64,000 nt of DNA from Hyphomicrobiaceae bacterium (GCA_022844275.1 JALHMB010000001.1:310001-374000), one strand, 5' to 3'. Shown: positions 19,892-31,265, counted from the first letter of the stretch. A program made the numbers and translations. The notes: generated by a model from the letters alone, not told the origin.

Positions 19892-20006
19892 TTTTTTAGT
19901 CAACAATAAGACGGTGCGTATGTCTCACGTCGCCCCTGTTCGACCCGACACTGTGACAACGCCGCAACTCATTACTTCACTGGAATAAATCCAATGAAGG
20001 AGAGAA

Positions 20007-21542
20007 CTACTTCTCCGCCTTCTCGTGCTTGTCGGCGATCATGCGATCGAGAAGGCGAACGCCCCAGCCCGAAGACCAGCTCTGATTCAGCTCGTCCTTG
20101 GGCGAGTCGAGCGCCGTGCCGGCAATGTCGAGATGTGCCCAGGGCGTATCCTTGACGAAGCGCTGAATGAACTGCGCCGCCGTGATGGCGCCGCCGAAGC
20201 GCCCGCCTATGTTCTTCATATCGGCGTTCTTGCTGTCGATGAGCTTGTCGTAGGCCTTGCCGAGCGGCATCCGCCAGACCTTCTCGCCTGTGGCGATGCC
20301 GGCATCGGTGATATCGGCCGCGAGCTTGTCGTCATTGGAAAAGAGACCAGCGTGCTCCTTGCCGAGCGCGACCATGATGGCGCCCGTCAGCGTCGCGAGG
20401 TCGACCATGAGGCGCGGCTTGAAGCGCTCCTGTGCGTACCAGATGACGTCCGCCAGGACGAGCCGGCCTTCCGCGTCCGTATTGAGCACTTCGATGGTCT
20501 GGCCTGACATGGAGGTCACGATATCGCCGGGGCGCTGCGCCGCGCCGGACACCATGTTCTCGACGAGACCGATGATACCGACGACATTCGCCGCGGCCTT
20601 GCGCGCGGCGAGCGCCCGCATGAGCCCGACGACGCACGCCGCGCCGCCCATGTCACCCTTCATGTCTTCCATGCCGGCGGCCGGCTTCATGGAGAGGCCG
20701 CCGCTGTCGAAAACGACGCCCTTGCCGATGATGCAGACGGGCTTCGCACGCTTGGACTTGGTACCGTGCCACTGCATGACGACAACGCGCGCTGGCCGCG
20801 TGCTGCCTTGCGCGACGCCGAGCAGCGCACCCATGCCGAGTTTCTCGAGAGCTTCGGGCTCCAGAACTTCGACCTCGACGCCGAGTGAGGAGAGCTCCTC
20901 GGCGCGCGCCGCGAATTCGACGGGGCCGAGTGTATTGGCCGGCTCATTGATGAGATCACGTGCGGTGAACACGCCTTCGGCGACGGCAAGCTTGTCGGCG
21001 AAAGCCCTCTCGGCGTCGCGCGGGTTCTTGCAGTGGATATAGAGGATACTCGACTTTTCCTCGGGCTCCGCTTCACCGTTGTTGTTCTCGCGCGCCGGCC
21101 GCGTGCGGTATTTGCGAAAGTTGTAGCTCCTGAGTAGCGCACCATAGGCCAGCAGCGCGGCAAGCTCGTCCGCGGAGGGCGCGCCCTTGTCCGGCGCTTC
21201 GGCGAAGAGGCTCGCCGTCGGCGTCTTGCGCGCGTGGATGGCTGCGTAGGCGACGGAACCTGCCCGCATCCAGTCGAGCTCGCCGGCGGGTTCACTTTGC
21301 ACCGTGCCGATGAGATGGAGGCGGCTCGCTTCGAGCTTCTCGGGCGAGAGGATCTCGATACTGCTTTTCGCGCGGCCCTTGAAGTCGGCAGCCTTGGCGG
21401 CGCGCGTCAATGCCCCACCCGATTTTTGGTCCATGGCCTTCAACGCCGGCGGCATGTGCAGATCCTGCCCGACCAGCGCGGCGACGACGGGGCTCGCCGA
21501 CGCATCGAGGGCGACAAAGCGGATCTCGGGACGTTGGGACAT
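20007..21542 (-). CDS. pepA: Leucyl aminopeptidase
   Basis: M17 signature [44 protein letters not shown]. Confidence 0.96.
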   Translation of the reverse strand: MSQRPEIRFVALDASASPVVAALVGQDLHMPPALKAMDQKSGGALTRAAKAADFKGRAKSSIEILSPEKLEASRLHLIGTVQSEPAGELDWMRAGSVAYAAIHARKTPTASLFAEAPDKGAPSADELAALLAYGALLRSYNFRKYRTRPARENNNGEAEPEEKSSILYIHCKNPRDAERAFADKLAVAEGVFTARDLINEPANTLGPVEFAARAEELSSLGVEVEVLEPEALEKLGMGALLGVAQGSTRPARVVVMQWHGTKSKRAKPVCIIGKGVVFDSGGLSMKPAAGMEDMKGDMGGAACVVGLMRALAARKAAANVVGIIGLVENMVSGAAQRPGDIVTSMSGQTIEVLNTDAEGRLVLADVIWYAQERFKPRLMVDLATLTGAIMVALGKEHAGLFSNDDKLAADITDAGIATGEKVWRMPLGKAYDKLIDSKNADMKNIGGRFGGAITAAQFIQRFVKDTPWAHLDIAGTALDSPKDELNQSWSSGWGVRLLDRMIADKHEKAEK

Positions 21543-21809
21543 CGGGGGACTACTCCTGGACGGGAAGACCTAGCCGGACGACTGCTATAGGGGGCGCCTG
21601 TGGGCTTTCGCAAGTTTTCCCCGCCCCGGACTGTCCGTGTCCGCATGGCTTGGCGGCTCGAGATGCATGGAAAGCCCGCCTGGGCCGCAATTCGGCAACC
21701 CTCGAGCGGCAATCCACGCCACTCCGGCCGGCCGGCGTTGGCAGGGGCCTAGAATCGCGCTCATGGTGGAATCAAGCAACGATTTTCCTCGCGCCGCCGG
21801 ACGCCACGC

Positions 21810-23690
21810 ATGTCTTTGTTCGCCCTTCAGATGCCGGCGGCACCCGCATGGGACGCCGGGGATGCCGGCGATGCCTTCGAGCGGGCGCAGGCCATTCTCG
21901 AGACGACCTTCGGCTACCGCAGCTTCCGCTCGCACCAGGAAAGCGCGATCCGTGCGCTGCTCGAAAACCGCGACGCCTTCGTGCTCATGCCGACGGGCGG
22001 CGGTAAATCGCTCTGCTACCAGATCCCCGCGCTCGTGCGTCCCGGCACCGCCGTCGTCGTCTCGCCGCTGATCGCGCTCATGCAGGATCAGGTCGACGCC
22101 TTGAAGTCGCTCGGCGTGAATGCGGCCTTCCTCAACTCTTCGCTCTCCTGGCCGGAGCAGATCGAGATCGAGAAATCTGTGCGCGCTGGCGCCCTCGATC
22201 TGCTCTACGTCGCGCCTGAACGCCTCGTGCAGCCGCGCCTGCTGGAGCTCCTTTCCTCGACGGACGTCGCTCTCTTCGCCATCGACGAGGCACACTGCGT
22301 TTCGCAATGGGGGCACGACTTCCGCCCCGAGTACCGCCAGCTCCGCATTCTGGCTGAGCGCTTTCCCGGCGTGCCGCGCATCGCGCTCACGGCGACGGCG
22401 GATGAGAAGACGCGCGCCGAGATCGTGCGCGAGCTGGCTCTCGAAAAGGCCGAGAAGCTCGTCGCGAGCTTCGACCGACCGAACATCCGCTACCGCATTG
22501 CCGAGACCGGTAGCATGGGCGCCCGCGAGCGTCTGTGGCGCTTCATCGCCGAGGAGCACGCCAGCGATGCCGGCATCGTCTACTGCCTGAGCCGCAAACA
22601 GGTCGAGGAAACCGCCGACTGGCTCACGTCCAAGGGGCGCGCGGCACTCGCCTATCATGCAGGCCTCGCGCCCGAAGTACGCCGCTCCGCGCAGCAGCGC
22701 TTTCTCGCCGAGGATGGCCTGATCGTCGTCGCGACCATCGCGTTCGGCATGGGGATCGACAAGCCGGACGTGCGCTTCGTCGCGCATCTGAGCCTGCCCA
22801 AATCAATCGAAGCCTATTACCAGGAGACGGGCCGCGCCGGACGTGACGGCGAGCCGGCCGATGCCTGGATGGCCTATGGTCTCGGCGATATCATCACGCA
22901 GCGCCAATGGATCGCGCAGTCGGAAGCGGGCGAGCAGCACAAGGCCGTGCAGCGCACGAAGCTCGACGCACTCATCGCACTCGCCGAGGCGGCAAGCTGT
23001 CGCCGTCAGCTGCTCCTTGCGTACTTCGGCGAGGAACGGCCAGAGCCCTGCGGCAACTGCGACAACTGCCTCGAGCCGCCGGACTGCATCGACGGGTCCG
23101 TGCTCGCGCAGAAGGCGCTCTCGGCCGTCTACCGGACGGATCAGCGCTTCGGCGTCGGCTATGTCGTCGATGTGCTCACCGGCAAGGTCGACGAGCGCAT
23201 CGTGCGCAATCACCACGACAAGCTCTCCGTCTTCGGCATCGGCCGCGACGTCGATGGCGCGCAATGGCGCAGTATCCTTCGCCAGCTCGTCGCTGCCGGC
23301 CACCTCGTCGCCGATGACGAAGGCCACGGCACGCTGGCCCTCGGCGAAAGCGCACGGACCGTACTCCGCGGCGAGGCACCCTTCATGGTGCGCAAGCAGT
23401 CCGCGAGCGCGCGTACGCGTGGCGAAGGGCGCAAGCGCACATCCCGGCGCAATGCCGTAGTGCCGGGTCTGCAGGAAAACGAGGTCGAGCTCTATCGTAC
23501 GCTACGTGAAGTGCGTGGCCAGCTCGCCCGTGAGGCGAACGTGCCGCCCTACATCGTCTGCCACGACCGCTCGCTGCTCGACATGGTGCGCCTCAAGCCC
23601 CGGACGCGGGACGAGCTCAAGCTCGTGCACGGCATGGGCGAGGCGCGCGTCACCCGCTACGGCGGGGCATTTCTGCAGGCGCTTAAATAG
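21810..23690 (+). CDS. recQ: ATP-dependent DNA helicase RecQ
   Basis: [35 protein letters not shown], zinc-binding [12 protein letters not shown]...CGNCDNC, C-terminal HRDC-like region. Confidence 0.96.
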   Translation: MSLFALQMPAAPAWDAGDAGDAFERAQAILETTFGYRSFRSHQESAIRALLENRDAFVLMPTGGGKSLCYQIPALVRPGTAVVVSPLIALMQDQVDALKSLGVNAAFLNSSLSWPEQIEIEKSVRAGALDLLYVAPERLVQPRLLELLSSTDVALFAIDEAHCVSQWGHDFRPEYRQLRILAERFPGVPRIALTATADEKTRAEIVRELALEKAEKLVASFDRPNIRYRIAETGSMGARERLWRFIAEEHASDAGIVYCLSRKQVEETADWLTSKGRAALAYHAGLAPEVRRSAQQRFLAEDGLIVVATIAFGMGIDKPDVRFVAHLSLPKSIEAYYQETGRAGRDGEPADAWMAYGLGDIITQRQWIAQSEAGEQHKAVQRTKLDALIALAEAASCRRQLLLAYFGEERPEPCGNCDNCLEPPDCIDGSVLAQKALSAVYRTDQRFGVGYVVDVLTGKVDERIVRNHHDKLSVFGIGRDVDGAQWRSILRQLVAAGHLVADDEGHGTLALGESARTVLRGEAPFMVRKQSASARTRGEGRKRTSRRNAVVPGLQENEVELYRTLREVRGQLAREANVPPYIVCHDRSLLDMVRLKPRTRDELKLVHGMGEARVTRYGGAFLQALK

Positions 23691-23771
23691 CAAACGCCGC
23701 ACTATATTCGAACGTGCGCTCGCCTCGCGCCTCTCCTATAAACCGCTGCCCACTCGTGCGTGAGGTGTCCA

Positions 23772-24248
23772 ATGTCCAAGCCGACCCTGCCAGCTTTCGA
23801 TCCATCCGACGTCGCAGAAACGAACTACACGAGCTATCCGGAAGAGCTCCGCAGCGTGAACCAGAACCGCTGGAACCGCCGGCTCGGGGATCATGCCGGC
23901 ATTCGCAACTACGGAGTCAATCTCACGCGCATCGTGCCGGGCGGCCAATCCTCGAGCCGGCACGCCCACTCGCACCAGGATGAGTTCATCTACATCCTGA
24001 AGGGCGAGGCTGTGCTCGAAACCAATGCCGGTCGTCAGGTGCTGAAGGCCGGCATGTGCGCGGGCTTTCCGGCCGGCACTGGCGACGCGCATCGCTTTGT
24101 CAATGAATCCTCAGAGGATGTGCTGCTGCTCGTCGTGGGCGACCGCACGGCAGGGGACGAGATCACCTATCCGACGCTCGACCTGCACGCGAAGCTCGGC
24201 TCCGACGGCAAGTACGTCTTCTCGCGAAAAGACGGCACCCCTTACTGA
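23772..24248 (+). CDS. Cupin domain-containing protein
   Basis: GGQSSSRHAHSHQDEFIYILKGEAVLETNAGRQVLKAGMCAGFPAGTGDAHRFVN. Confidence 0.9.
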   Translation: MSKPTLPAFDPSDVAETNYTSYPEELRSVNQNRWNRRLGDHAGIRNYGVNLTRIVPGGQSSSRHAHSHQDEFIYILKGEAVLETNAGRQVLKAGMCAGFPAGTGDAHRFVNESSEDVLLLVVGDRTAGDEITYPTLDLHAKLGSDGKYVFSRKDGTPY

Positions 24249-24378
24249 ACGCGCCGTCCGAAGGCGCTGGAAGCCCCGCACACACATTATCCTATTGGCA
24301 TGGACACGCGCGGATGCTAGCGAGCAACGCATAGGTCGTCGCGCAATTCAGGAACGACCGTGATTCACAGGTGCCCGC

Positions 24379-24969
24379 GTGCTGTTTCCGACCGATCTTG
24401 CGTCCTTCTTAGAAATCATCCGCCAGAACCACGATGCGATCTACGGATTGATGTTCGCCTATGCGACCTCGCATAGCCTGCTGCTCGCTATGTTTGCCGG
24501 ATACGCTGCTCACTCTGGCGCGCTGAATTTCGGGACGTTGATCTTCGTCTGTTGGCTCGGCAGCTTCACCGGCGACGTCGTCCGCTTCTGGATTGGACGC
24601 CGTTTCGGGACGCAGTGGCTCGGATCGTTCCCGCGCCTGCAGCGCGCCATCCAGACGGCAGCTCTCTTGGCGGCTCGGCATCACTACTGGATGATCCTCA
24701 TTCACCGCTATCCCCATGGCATCCGCGGCGTCGCCGGCTTCGCTTACGGCGTATCATCACTTTCCTGGTCGAGCTTTCTTGCTCTGAACTTCGTTGCTGC
24801 CGGCATCTGGGCGGTCGCCGTCGTCTCGGCCGGCTACGCGTTCGGCGAGTTTTCTGAAAAGTTCATGAGTCAGGCCTCGTCGGGTCTCGGCGCGGTGATG
24901 CTCATCGCCTTCCTCGGACTTTCCTGGATTCTCAGCCGACGGCTCGAGCGTGCCATCGAACGGACCTGA
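24379..24969 (+). CDS. DedA/VTT family membrane protein
   Basis: GDVVRFWIGRRFGTQWL, RYPHGIRGVAGFAYGVSSLSWSSFLALNFVAAGIWA, hydrophobic helices. Confidence 0.8.
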   Translation: MLFPTDLASFLEIIRQNHDAIYGLMFAYATSHSLLLAMFAGYAAHSGALNFGTLIFVCWLGSFTGDVVRFWIGRRFGTQWLGSFPRLQRAIQTAALLAARHHYWMILIHRYPHGIRGVAGFAYGVSSLSWSSFLALNFVAAGIWAVAVVSAGYAFGEFSEKFMSQASSGLGAVMLIAFLGLSWILSRRLERAIERT

Positions 24970-25000
24970 ACCACTTTGCAGCAGCAGTACCTGAGAGCAT

Positions 25001-25026
25001 GAAAGCCGCCCCTTGAGGCGGCTTTC
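25001..25026. terminator. Hairpin between convergent dedA-like gene and dctM
   Basis: gaaagccgcc-ccttga-ggcggctttc, perfect 10-bp stem. Confidence 0.7.
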
Positions 25027-25058
25027 TGTCATAAGCGTCGCGATGCGCTGTGTTGAGC

Positions 25059-26372
25059 CTACCGCAGCATTTTGTAGGGCAGCCACGTGATGAGCTCGGG
25101 GAAGATCATCATCAATGCCAGCGCGGTTGCCTGTAGCAGGATGAACGGTGTCACCGATTTGTAGATGTCGAGCATGGTAACGCCCTTCGGCGCCACGCTG
25201 CGGATGTAGAACAGGTTGAAGCCGAACGGCGGCGTCAGGAATGCCATCTCCATGTTCACGACGAACAGCACGGCAAACCACACCGGGTCGAATCCAAGCT
25301 GCACGATGATGGGGAAGAAGAGCGGCGCCGTCAGCAGCATGATGCCGATCGGATCGAGGAAGCATCCCATGACGATCCAGATCAACTGCATGCCGATAAT
25401 CGTTCCCCAGCGTCCGCCCGGGAGGTACGACAGCATATCCCTCACAAGCTGGTCGGCGCCCACCGCCGCATATAGCGACGTGAACATCGATGCCGCGAAC
25501 ACGATCCACAAGACCATGCAGCTCAGCCGCAAGGTTATGAGGCAGGACTCGCGCACGGCCGTCCACGTGAGCTTGCCATAGACGAGGGCGCAGAGGATCG
25601 AGCCGAGTGCTCCGATGCCGGCGGCCTCGCTCGGCGTCGCGACGCCGCCGACGATCGAGCCGAGCACCATGATCACGAGCGCTATCGGCAGGATCACCGA
25701 CTTGAGCGCCACGAGTTTCTCCGGCCATGTCGCGCGCTCCTCGATCGGCAACGCGGGTCCTATGCTCGGACGAATTGCGCATATGATCAGGATATAGGCG
25801 ATGAACAGCACGACGATCACGAGCCCGGCGGTGATGCCGCCGAGGAAGAGCATGCCGACCGACGTGTTGGTGTAGAGACCGAGCACGATCATCAGCACGC
25901 TCGGTGGGATGAGAACGCCCAGCGCACCGCCGCCGGCGACGCTACCGATACTGATGCCCTTGCTGTAGTTGGCGGCCAGCATCGATGGCAGCGCGACAAG
26001 GCCCATGGTCACGGTCGCAGCCCCGCTGACGCCGACGAGCGCCGCAAAGATCGTGCAGACGAGAATGGTGCCGACCGCTAGGCCGCCATTCACCCCGCCA
26101 AACCACTTCTTCATCATATCGTAGAGGTCGTTGGCGAGACCCGACCTCTCCAACATGCAGCCCATGAAGATGAACATCGGAATCGCTAACAGCACGAAGC
26201 TGGTGGCCGTGCTGAAGGTCTTGATGCCGAGCGCATAAAGGGCATCCGGCCCCCAGAGGAAGTACGTGCCGACGATCGCGGCGCTGCCGAGCGCGAAGAC
26301 GAGCGGCAGGCCGGCGGCCATGAGCAGGAGAAAGGATCCGAAAAGTAGGATCGTGACGACTTCTATGCTCAT
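25059..26372 (-). CDS. TRAP transporter large permease (DctM family)
   Basis: 437 aa polytopic, GSVAGGGALGVLIPPSVLMIVLGL, NMEMAFLTPPFGFNLFYIR. Confidence 0.94.
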   Translation of the reverse strand: MSIEVVTILLFGSFLLLMAAGLPLVFALGSAAIVGTYFLWGPDALYALGIKTFSTATSFVLLAIPMFIFMGCMLERSGLANDLYDMMKKWFGGVNGGLAVGTILVCTIFAALVGVSGAATVTMGLVALPSMLAANYSKGISIGSVAGGGALGVLIPPSVLMIVLGLYTNTSVGMLFLGGITAGLVIVVLFIAYILIICAIRPSIGPALPIEERATWPEKLVALKSVILPIALVIMVLGSIVGGVATPSEAAGIGALGSILCALVYGKLTWTAVRESCLITLRLSCMVLWIVFAASMFTSLYAAVGADQLVRDMLSYLPGGRWGTIIGMQLIWIVMGCFLDPIGIMLLTAPLFFPIIVQLGFDPVWFAVLFVVNMEMAFLTPPFGFNLFYIRSVAPKGVTMLDIYKSVTPFILLQATALALMMIFPELITWLPYKMLR

Positions 26373-26920
26373 TGGCGGACCTCCGCCGCGTCGTGCGTCG
26401 CATCTTCAGGTATGAGCTCCGTGCCGGTGATGGCCATGTGCAGATCTCGCACGACACGTGCGATTGCCTGCAGCAGAAGCAACCCCGAGCCTATGGGCAA
26501 GGAAACCATGACCGGAAAGAGAGGTGGGCTCCAGTCGGAGGACGCGCGCTGGCCCGTCTCCAGGGCCTCCTTCGCCATGATGAACGTCTGATCGAACATC
26601 ACCCAGCAGAAGAGGAGCATGAAGCCGGCAGTCAGCACGTCGACGGTTGCCTGAGTGCGGCGGGACCATCGCGAGTACAGGATGTCCATGGAGACATGGT
26701 CGCGATTGAGCAGGGTGTAGCCTGCACCGAGCATGATGATGGCGGCAAAGATGAAGCTGATCATCTCGTTGCCCCACGTCGTGGGGGCCCTCATCACGTA
26801 CCGCAGGAAGACCTCGTAGCAGACGAGGGCGACAAGGCCGAGGATCGCGACCCCGGCGATATAGCCGACCACGCCGTTCAGCCGATCGACGAAGCGAACG
26901 GCGGCGCGCAGGAAGTTCAT
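26369..26920 (-). CDS. TRAP transporter small permease (DctQ family)
   Basis: 4-TM protein overlapping dctM by 4 nt. Confidence 0.9.
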   Translation of the reverse strand: MNFLRAAVRFVDRLNGVVGYIAGVAILGLVALVCYEVFLRYVMRAPTTWGNEMISFIFAAIIMLGAGYTLLNRDHVSMDILYSRWSRRTQATVDVLTAGFMLLFCWVMFDQTFIMAKEALETGQRASSDWSPPLFPVMVSLPIGSGLLLLQAIARVVRDLHMAITGTELIPEDATHDAAEVRQ

Positions 26921-27012
26921 GAGAGCTTTTCTCCAGGCCCGGAGCGCAGGAACAGCGCCGGGGCGAGCCTTTGGGCGCGCTCCGGAACTGTTTTGCGTCT
27001 ATCTTCTGGTGA

Positions 27013-28116
27013 TCAGACGTTCGAGGGACGCCTGCGGAATAAGTCGCGCGTTTCGAAGATGATCTTGAGCACCTTCTGCGTCGGCTCGTCCTTCGACTGC
27101 AACTTTTCGAGCGCCTCGTTGGCCGTCTTCTCGTAGTACTCGACGTCGGCCGGCGGCAGCGAGTTGAACTTCACGCCGGCGTCCTTCATGAGCTGAACGG
27201 TCTTGGCGCTCTCGGCAGTCGAGGTCGTTGCGCGCTCGACCGCGTAGATGCGAGTGACGATATTCATGACCTCTTGCAAGTCTTTCGGCAGGCGGTTGTA
27301 CGCCCGCTGATTCATGAACATGTCTTCCATGTCGAACGCGATCGTCGACGGGCCGAGATAGAACTTCGCCGGCTCGTGGATCTTGTACTGATAGAAGCCT
27401 GCGGGTGAGCCCCAGTTGGAGGCATCGATGACGCCGGTCGAGAGCGCGGTGTATTGCTCCTCACCCGGGATCGTCACGATGCTCGCGCCCTTGGTCTTGA
27501 AGACCTCGGCGCCGAGACCGAAGCTGCGGATCTTGATGCCCTTGAAGTCATCGAGCGTCTTCAGCTCGGTTCGGGACATCGTGGCACCCCACTCGTCCGA
27601 GTAGACGGGACCGAGGAAGTGCGTGCCGTGCTTCGCGAAAGACTCGCGAACGATGTCCATCAGGCCCGTCTCGTTCCACAGATAATCGTAGTGGTCGAGC
27701 GTCTTGAAGGCGCCGGGAATGCCCCACGTCCAGAGCGTGAAGGGGATCTTGCCGCGCCAATAGGGCTGAGCGCCGTAGCCGATCTCGACGACGCCTTTGC
27801 CGACCGCATCGAGCATTTCGAAAGTCGGAACGAGCGCGCCGGGCGGGAACGCCTGGATCTGAATCCGGCCGTTCGACATCTCGCTCACGCGCTTGATGTA
27901 GCGCGGGATGAGCGTCTCCCACTCGACCGTGCCCGGGCCGAGAAAGGATTGCATGCGGAAGCGGAACTCGGCCTTCTGAGCGTGAGCCTTCGTCGGCAGG
28001 CTGGCTATTGCTGCCAGCGAGGCGCCTGTCAGCCCTGCCCTCACGACATCGCGGCGGCGAATTTTTGCTCCCCCGACACTCCCAACTACTCGATCGTCTT
28101 TATCCTTTTCGGCCAC
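27013..28116 (-). CDS. TRAP transporter substrate-binding protein (DctP family), Tat-type signal
   Basis: GTG start at 28116 preceded by AAGGAGG; RRRDVVRAGLTGASLAAIASLPTKAHA; DctP-fold sequence. Confidence 0.9.
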   Translation of the reverse strand: MAEKDKDDRVVGSVGGAKIRRRDVVRAGLTGASLAAIASLPTKAHAQKAEFRFRMQSFLGPGTVEWETLIPRYIKRVSEMSNGRIQIQAFPPGALVPTFEMLDAVGKGVVEIGYGAQPYWRGKIPFTLWTWGIPGAFKTLDHYDYLWNETGLMDIVRESFAKHGTHFLGPVYSDEWGATMSRTELKTLDDFKGIKIRSFGLGAEVFKTKGASIVTIPGEEQYTALSTGVIDASNWGSPAGFYQYKIHEPAKFYLGPSTIAFDMEDMFMNQRAYNRLPKDLQEVMNIVTRIYAVERATTSTAESAKTVQLMKDAGVKFNSLPPADVEYYEKTANEALEKLQSKDEPTQKVLKIIFETRDLFRRRPSNV

Positions 28117-28342
28117 GGGCCGTTCCTCCTTAGGGATTGTGTTGCGTGGCGCCGCAATGCGGCGTCGAAGCGTCATTGCGCTCCCGTTCCTCCCATTTGA
28201 TCTATGTCGTATATTTATTTTCTTGAGCGGAGCAACGCCCGGCGTCGCATTGCTGGGCGTCGGGTGCACGGCTCTAAATCACTCCGCAGCCCCTTGACCG
28301 CATTGACGGATTGGTACAGCCCGACTCTTGGCAGGCGACTTC

Positions 28343-29428
28343 TCACCGCCCCTTCCGCTTGCCCACGGCACGCGTCGAGAAGCGCGCGTTACCGAGGCCC
28401 GTGCCGATCGTGAGAATGCCCCAGTGCTTGCGCTTCTGAGCGCGCGGCAGATGGCTCAGACCCTGCACGACGGCGTCGTTGTGCATCACGATCATCGTCT
28501 CATGATCGCCGATGTTCGGAATGCTCTCCGTGACGGCAGCGGGAAAGTTGAACCGGCTGCTCTCCCAATTCCCGGGCAGATTTTGCGCGCCTCGCGCGAT
28601 GCTGCCGTCCGACTCGATGATGCCGGGGCATCCGATACCGACCACCGGCGCGAGCGAGAGCTTTTCCTTCTTTGCCGTCTTGATCAGTGACTGGAGCAGG
28701 TCCGCCAGGTGCTCGACGGTCTCGGTGCGCGAGACCTTCTCATCGGCATGACGCCACAGATGCGACTCGGCAATACGGGCCGACGAGAGATCCTTGGCCT
28801 TGCCGAGGCGCAGCTCGACAATGCCGGCACGGATGTTCGTTCCGCCGACGTCGACGGCCAGCATGGCGTTGTGTCCGTCGAGCATCCATGCCGGCAGCAG
28901 GTGCGCCGCGCCGATGAGACCGGCCTCGTCGGGATGGTGCTCGATCAGCTCGAGATCGACATCGATGCCATCGGAACTGAGGAGCGCGCCGGCGCGACCG
29001 ATCGCAAGCTCGCCGATGCGGCTCGCGCGAAAGCCGCCACCGAAGACGATGGCCTCGGTCTCTGCCCAGGCCTTGTTCTTGAGAAAACGGCGAAGCACCG
29101 TGAAGAGCGCCTGCGCGTAGTCCTCGATTGCACTGAGAATGATGCCGGCAGCCTCGACCGAGCCGCTGGCGAGCAGCTCGTCGAGCTGCTTCTTGCTGAG
29201 CTCGTCCGTCTTAGCGTCACCGAGCGGATCATCACCCGTTACTGCCTTGTGATGCTTGCGCCAGTCGTCGAGTGCCTCGACGAAAGCGGCCCGGCGGGCC
29301 TTGTCGCCGAGAAAGCCGTCGGAATCCTCAAGCTCCAGGTTGTAGTTGTCGACCGTGACGCTCGGGAGCGTCGCGGCGCCATGCGTCGGGAGCGTCGGGC
29401 GATCGGCTGTATCGGCCATAGGGGGCAT
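28343..29428 (-). CDS. ROK/glucokinase-like ASKHA protein with circularly permuted motif order
   Basis: IVFGGGFRAS and DEAGLIGAAHLL precede MLAVDVGGTNIRAGIVE, GIGCPG and GILTIGTGLGNARF; start at 29428 or 29419. Confidence 0.85.
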   Translation of the reverse strand: MPPMADTADRPTLPTHGAATLPSVTVDNYNLELEDSDGFLGDKARRAAFVEALDDWRKHHKAVTGDDPLGDAKTDELSKKQLDELLASGSVEAAGIILSAIEDYAQALFTVLRRFLKNKAWAETEAIVFGGGFRASRIGELAIGRAGALLSSDGIDVDLELIEHHPDEAGLIGAAHLLPAWMLDGHNAMLAVDVGGTNIRAGIVELRLGKAKDLSSARIAESHLWRHADEKVSRTETVEHLADLLQSLIKTAKKEKLSLAPVVGIGCPGIIESDGSIARGAQNLPGNWESSRFNFPAAVTESIPNIGDHETMIVMHNDAVVQGLSHLPRAQKRKHWGILTIGTGLGNARFSTRAVGKRKGR

Positions 29429-29647
29429 CTCGGTTTTCTGGGAGGGTCCTGGGGGCGCGGACGAAGTCTGCGCCTGTCCGAAGTGAACGGCCGAATGTGC
29501 CGGCCGGTTCCCCATTCGAGGCGCGAAACGCCGTCATCAACGGCGTTAGCCTCCATTGGAGGCCGCACGACCGCACCCCCTTGCCCCCCGCCCGCAGGCG
29601 CGCAATAACCGGCGCGGCCTGATGGGCCTTTTCGAGGACAATGGACG

Positions 29648-30691
29648 ATGATCGCACTCCGCCCCCGCGTTTTCTCCGGCATGCAGCCCACGGGCAGCCT
29701 GCACCTTGGCAACTATCTGGGCGCGCTGATCAACTGGGTGTCCATGCAGAACACGCACGAGTGCCTGTACTGCGTCGTCGACCTGCACGCGATCACGGCC
29801 GATTGGCTCGATCCGGAGGAGCTGCGCCAATCGATCCGGCGCGCGGCCGCGGCCTACATCGCGTCCGGCATCGACCCGAAGAAGAGCATCCTCTTCAATC
29901 AGAGCCAGGTGTCCGCGCATGCGGAGCTGGCGTGGGTTTTCAATTGCGTTGCGCGCCTCGGCTGGCTGAACCGCATGACGCAGTTCAAGGAGAAGGCCGG
30001 CAAGGATCGCGAGAACGCCTCGGTGGGCCTCTACGCCTATCCGAACCTGATGGCGGCTGACATTCTCGTCTACCGCGGCACGCACGTGCCGGTCGGCGAG
30101 GACCAGAAGCAGCATCTCGAACTCGCGCGCGACATCGCCCAGAAGTTCAACAACGACTGGAACCAGGCGATTGCAGCGAGGGGCTATGCCGACGGAATCT
30201 TCTTCCCGCAGCCCGAGCCGATCATTCTCGGTCCGGCAACGCGCGTCATGAGCCTGCGCGATGGCACCAAGAAGATGTCGAAGTCGGACCCGTCCGATCT
30301 TTCGCGCATCAACCTCACCGATGACGCGGAGACCATCGCGCGCAAGATCCAGCGGGCCAAGACCGACCCGGACGCGTTGCCCTCCGAGCTGAAGGGCCTC
30401 GAAGGACGGCCGGAAGCCGACAACTTGACCGGCATCTACGCCGCACTCGCAGGGACGACGCAGGCGGAGACGCTGCGGCAGTTCGGCGGTGGGCAATTCT
30501 CGACTTTCAAGAAGGCCCTTTCCGAAGTCGCCGTCGCCAAACTTGCGCCGATCACGAGCGAGATGAGCCGCCTTTCCGCAGATCCGGCCGAAATCGACCG
30601 GATTCTGGCAGATGGGGCCAGTCGCGCGCGGGAGCTGGCCCAACCGATCCTGAACGAGGTGAAGGACATCGTCGGCTTCGTCCGTTCGTGA
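29648..30691 (+). CDS. trpS: Tryptophanyl-tRNA synthetase
   Basis: [28 protein letters not shown]. Confidence 0.97.
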   Translation: MIALRPRVFSGMQPTGSLHLGNYLGALINWVSMQNTHECLYCVVDLHAITADWLDPEELRQSIRRAAAAYIASGIDPKKSILFNQSQVSAHAELAWVFNCVARLGWLNRMTQFKEKAGKDRENASVGLYAYPNLMAADILVYRGTHVPVGEDQKQHLELARDIAQKFNNDWNQAIAARGYADGIFFPQPEPIILGPATRVMSLRDGTKKMSKSDPSDLSRINLTDDAETIARKIQRAKTDPDALPSELKGLEGRPEADNLTGIYAALAGTTQAETLRQFGGGQFSTFKKALSEVAVAKLAPITSEMSRLSADPAEIDRILADGASRARELAQPILNEVKDIVGFVRS

Positions 30692-30761
30692 TAGGATCAC
30701 GCGAGGCAAGCTGAGATCGGGCGCGCCAATCCTGGCGCCCGCAGCAACAGCAGGTCACATC

Positions 30762-31265
30762 ATGGCCAAGCAGAGACGTGTCTTCGAGCAGGGACACCAG
30801 CGGAAATTCCTGGTGGTGGTCGACGAGTCGGCCGAGGTCGAGTCGGCGCTCTTCTATGCAGCGCTGCGCATCTCGCACACCAGCGGTCGCCTGCTCTTGC
30901 TGTATGTCATCGAGCCGCAGGAATACCAGCATTGGGCAGGCATCCGGCAGGTGCAGCTCGAGGAGGAAACCAACAAGGCCAAGGCCCTCTTCCGCCTCAT
31001 GCGGCGCAAGCTGAACAATGCGGGTTTCGAGGCTCTCGAGCACGAGGAAGTTATCCTCGAAGGCAACAAGGCGGAGCAAATCGTCAAGGCCATCGAGGAT
31101 GATGAGGACGTTGCCATCCTCGTCCTCGGCGCCTCGACCGATCCCAAGGGGCCAGGGCCTCTCGTCTCGGCGATCGGCTCGGGGCCTATGGCGGGTAACT
31201 TCCACGTCCCGATCACAGTCGTGCCCGGCAATTTGTCGCTCGAGGACCTCAAGGCCTTTGCCTGA
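30762..31265 (+). CDS. Universal stress protein (UspA family)
   Basis: KFLVVVDESAEVESALFYAALRISHTSGRLLLLYVIEP; VAILVLGASTDPKGPG. Confidence 0.88.
   Translation: MAKQRRVFEQGHQRKFLVVVDESAEVESALFYAALRISHTSGRLLLLYVIEPQEYQHWAGIRQVQLEEETNKAKALFRLMRRKLNNAGFEALEHEEVILEGNKAEQIVKAIEDDEDVAILVLGASTDPKGPGPLVSAIGSGPMAGNFHVPITVVPGNLSLEDLKAFA

Noticed and set aside
21585-22787. 400-aa - strand ORF antisense to recQ
   Set aside because: Fully covered by recQ helicase motifs; antisense frame is a GC-bias by-product.
29546-30709. 387-aa - strand ORF antisense to trpS
   Set aside because: trpS motifs (HxGH-type, KMSKS) are certain on the + strand; antisense product lacks any motif.
30715-30745. Small gggcgc...gcgccc hairpin between trpS and the usp gene
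   Set aside because: Short, GC-only stem without a T-run; may be chance in a GC-rich gap.
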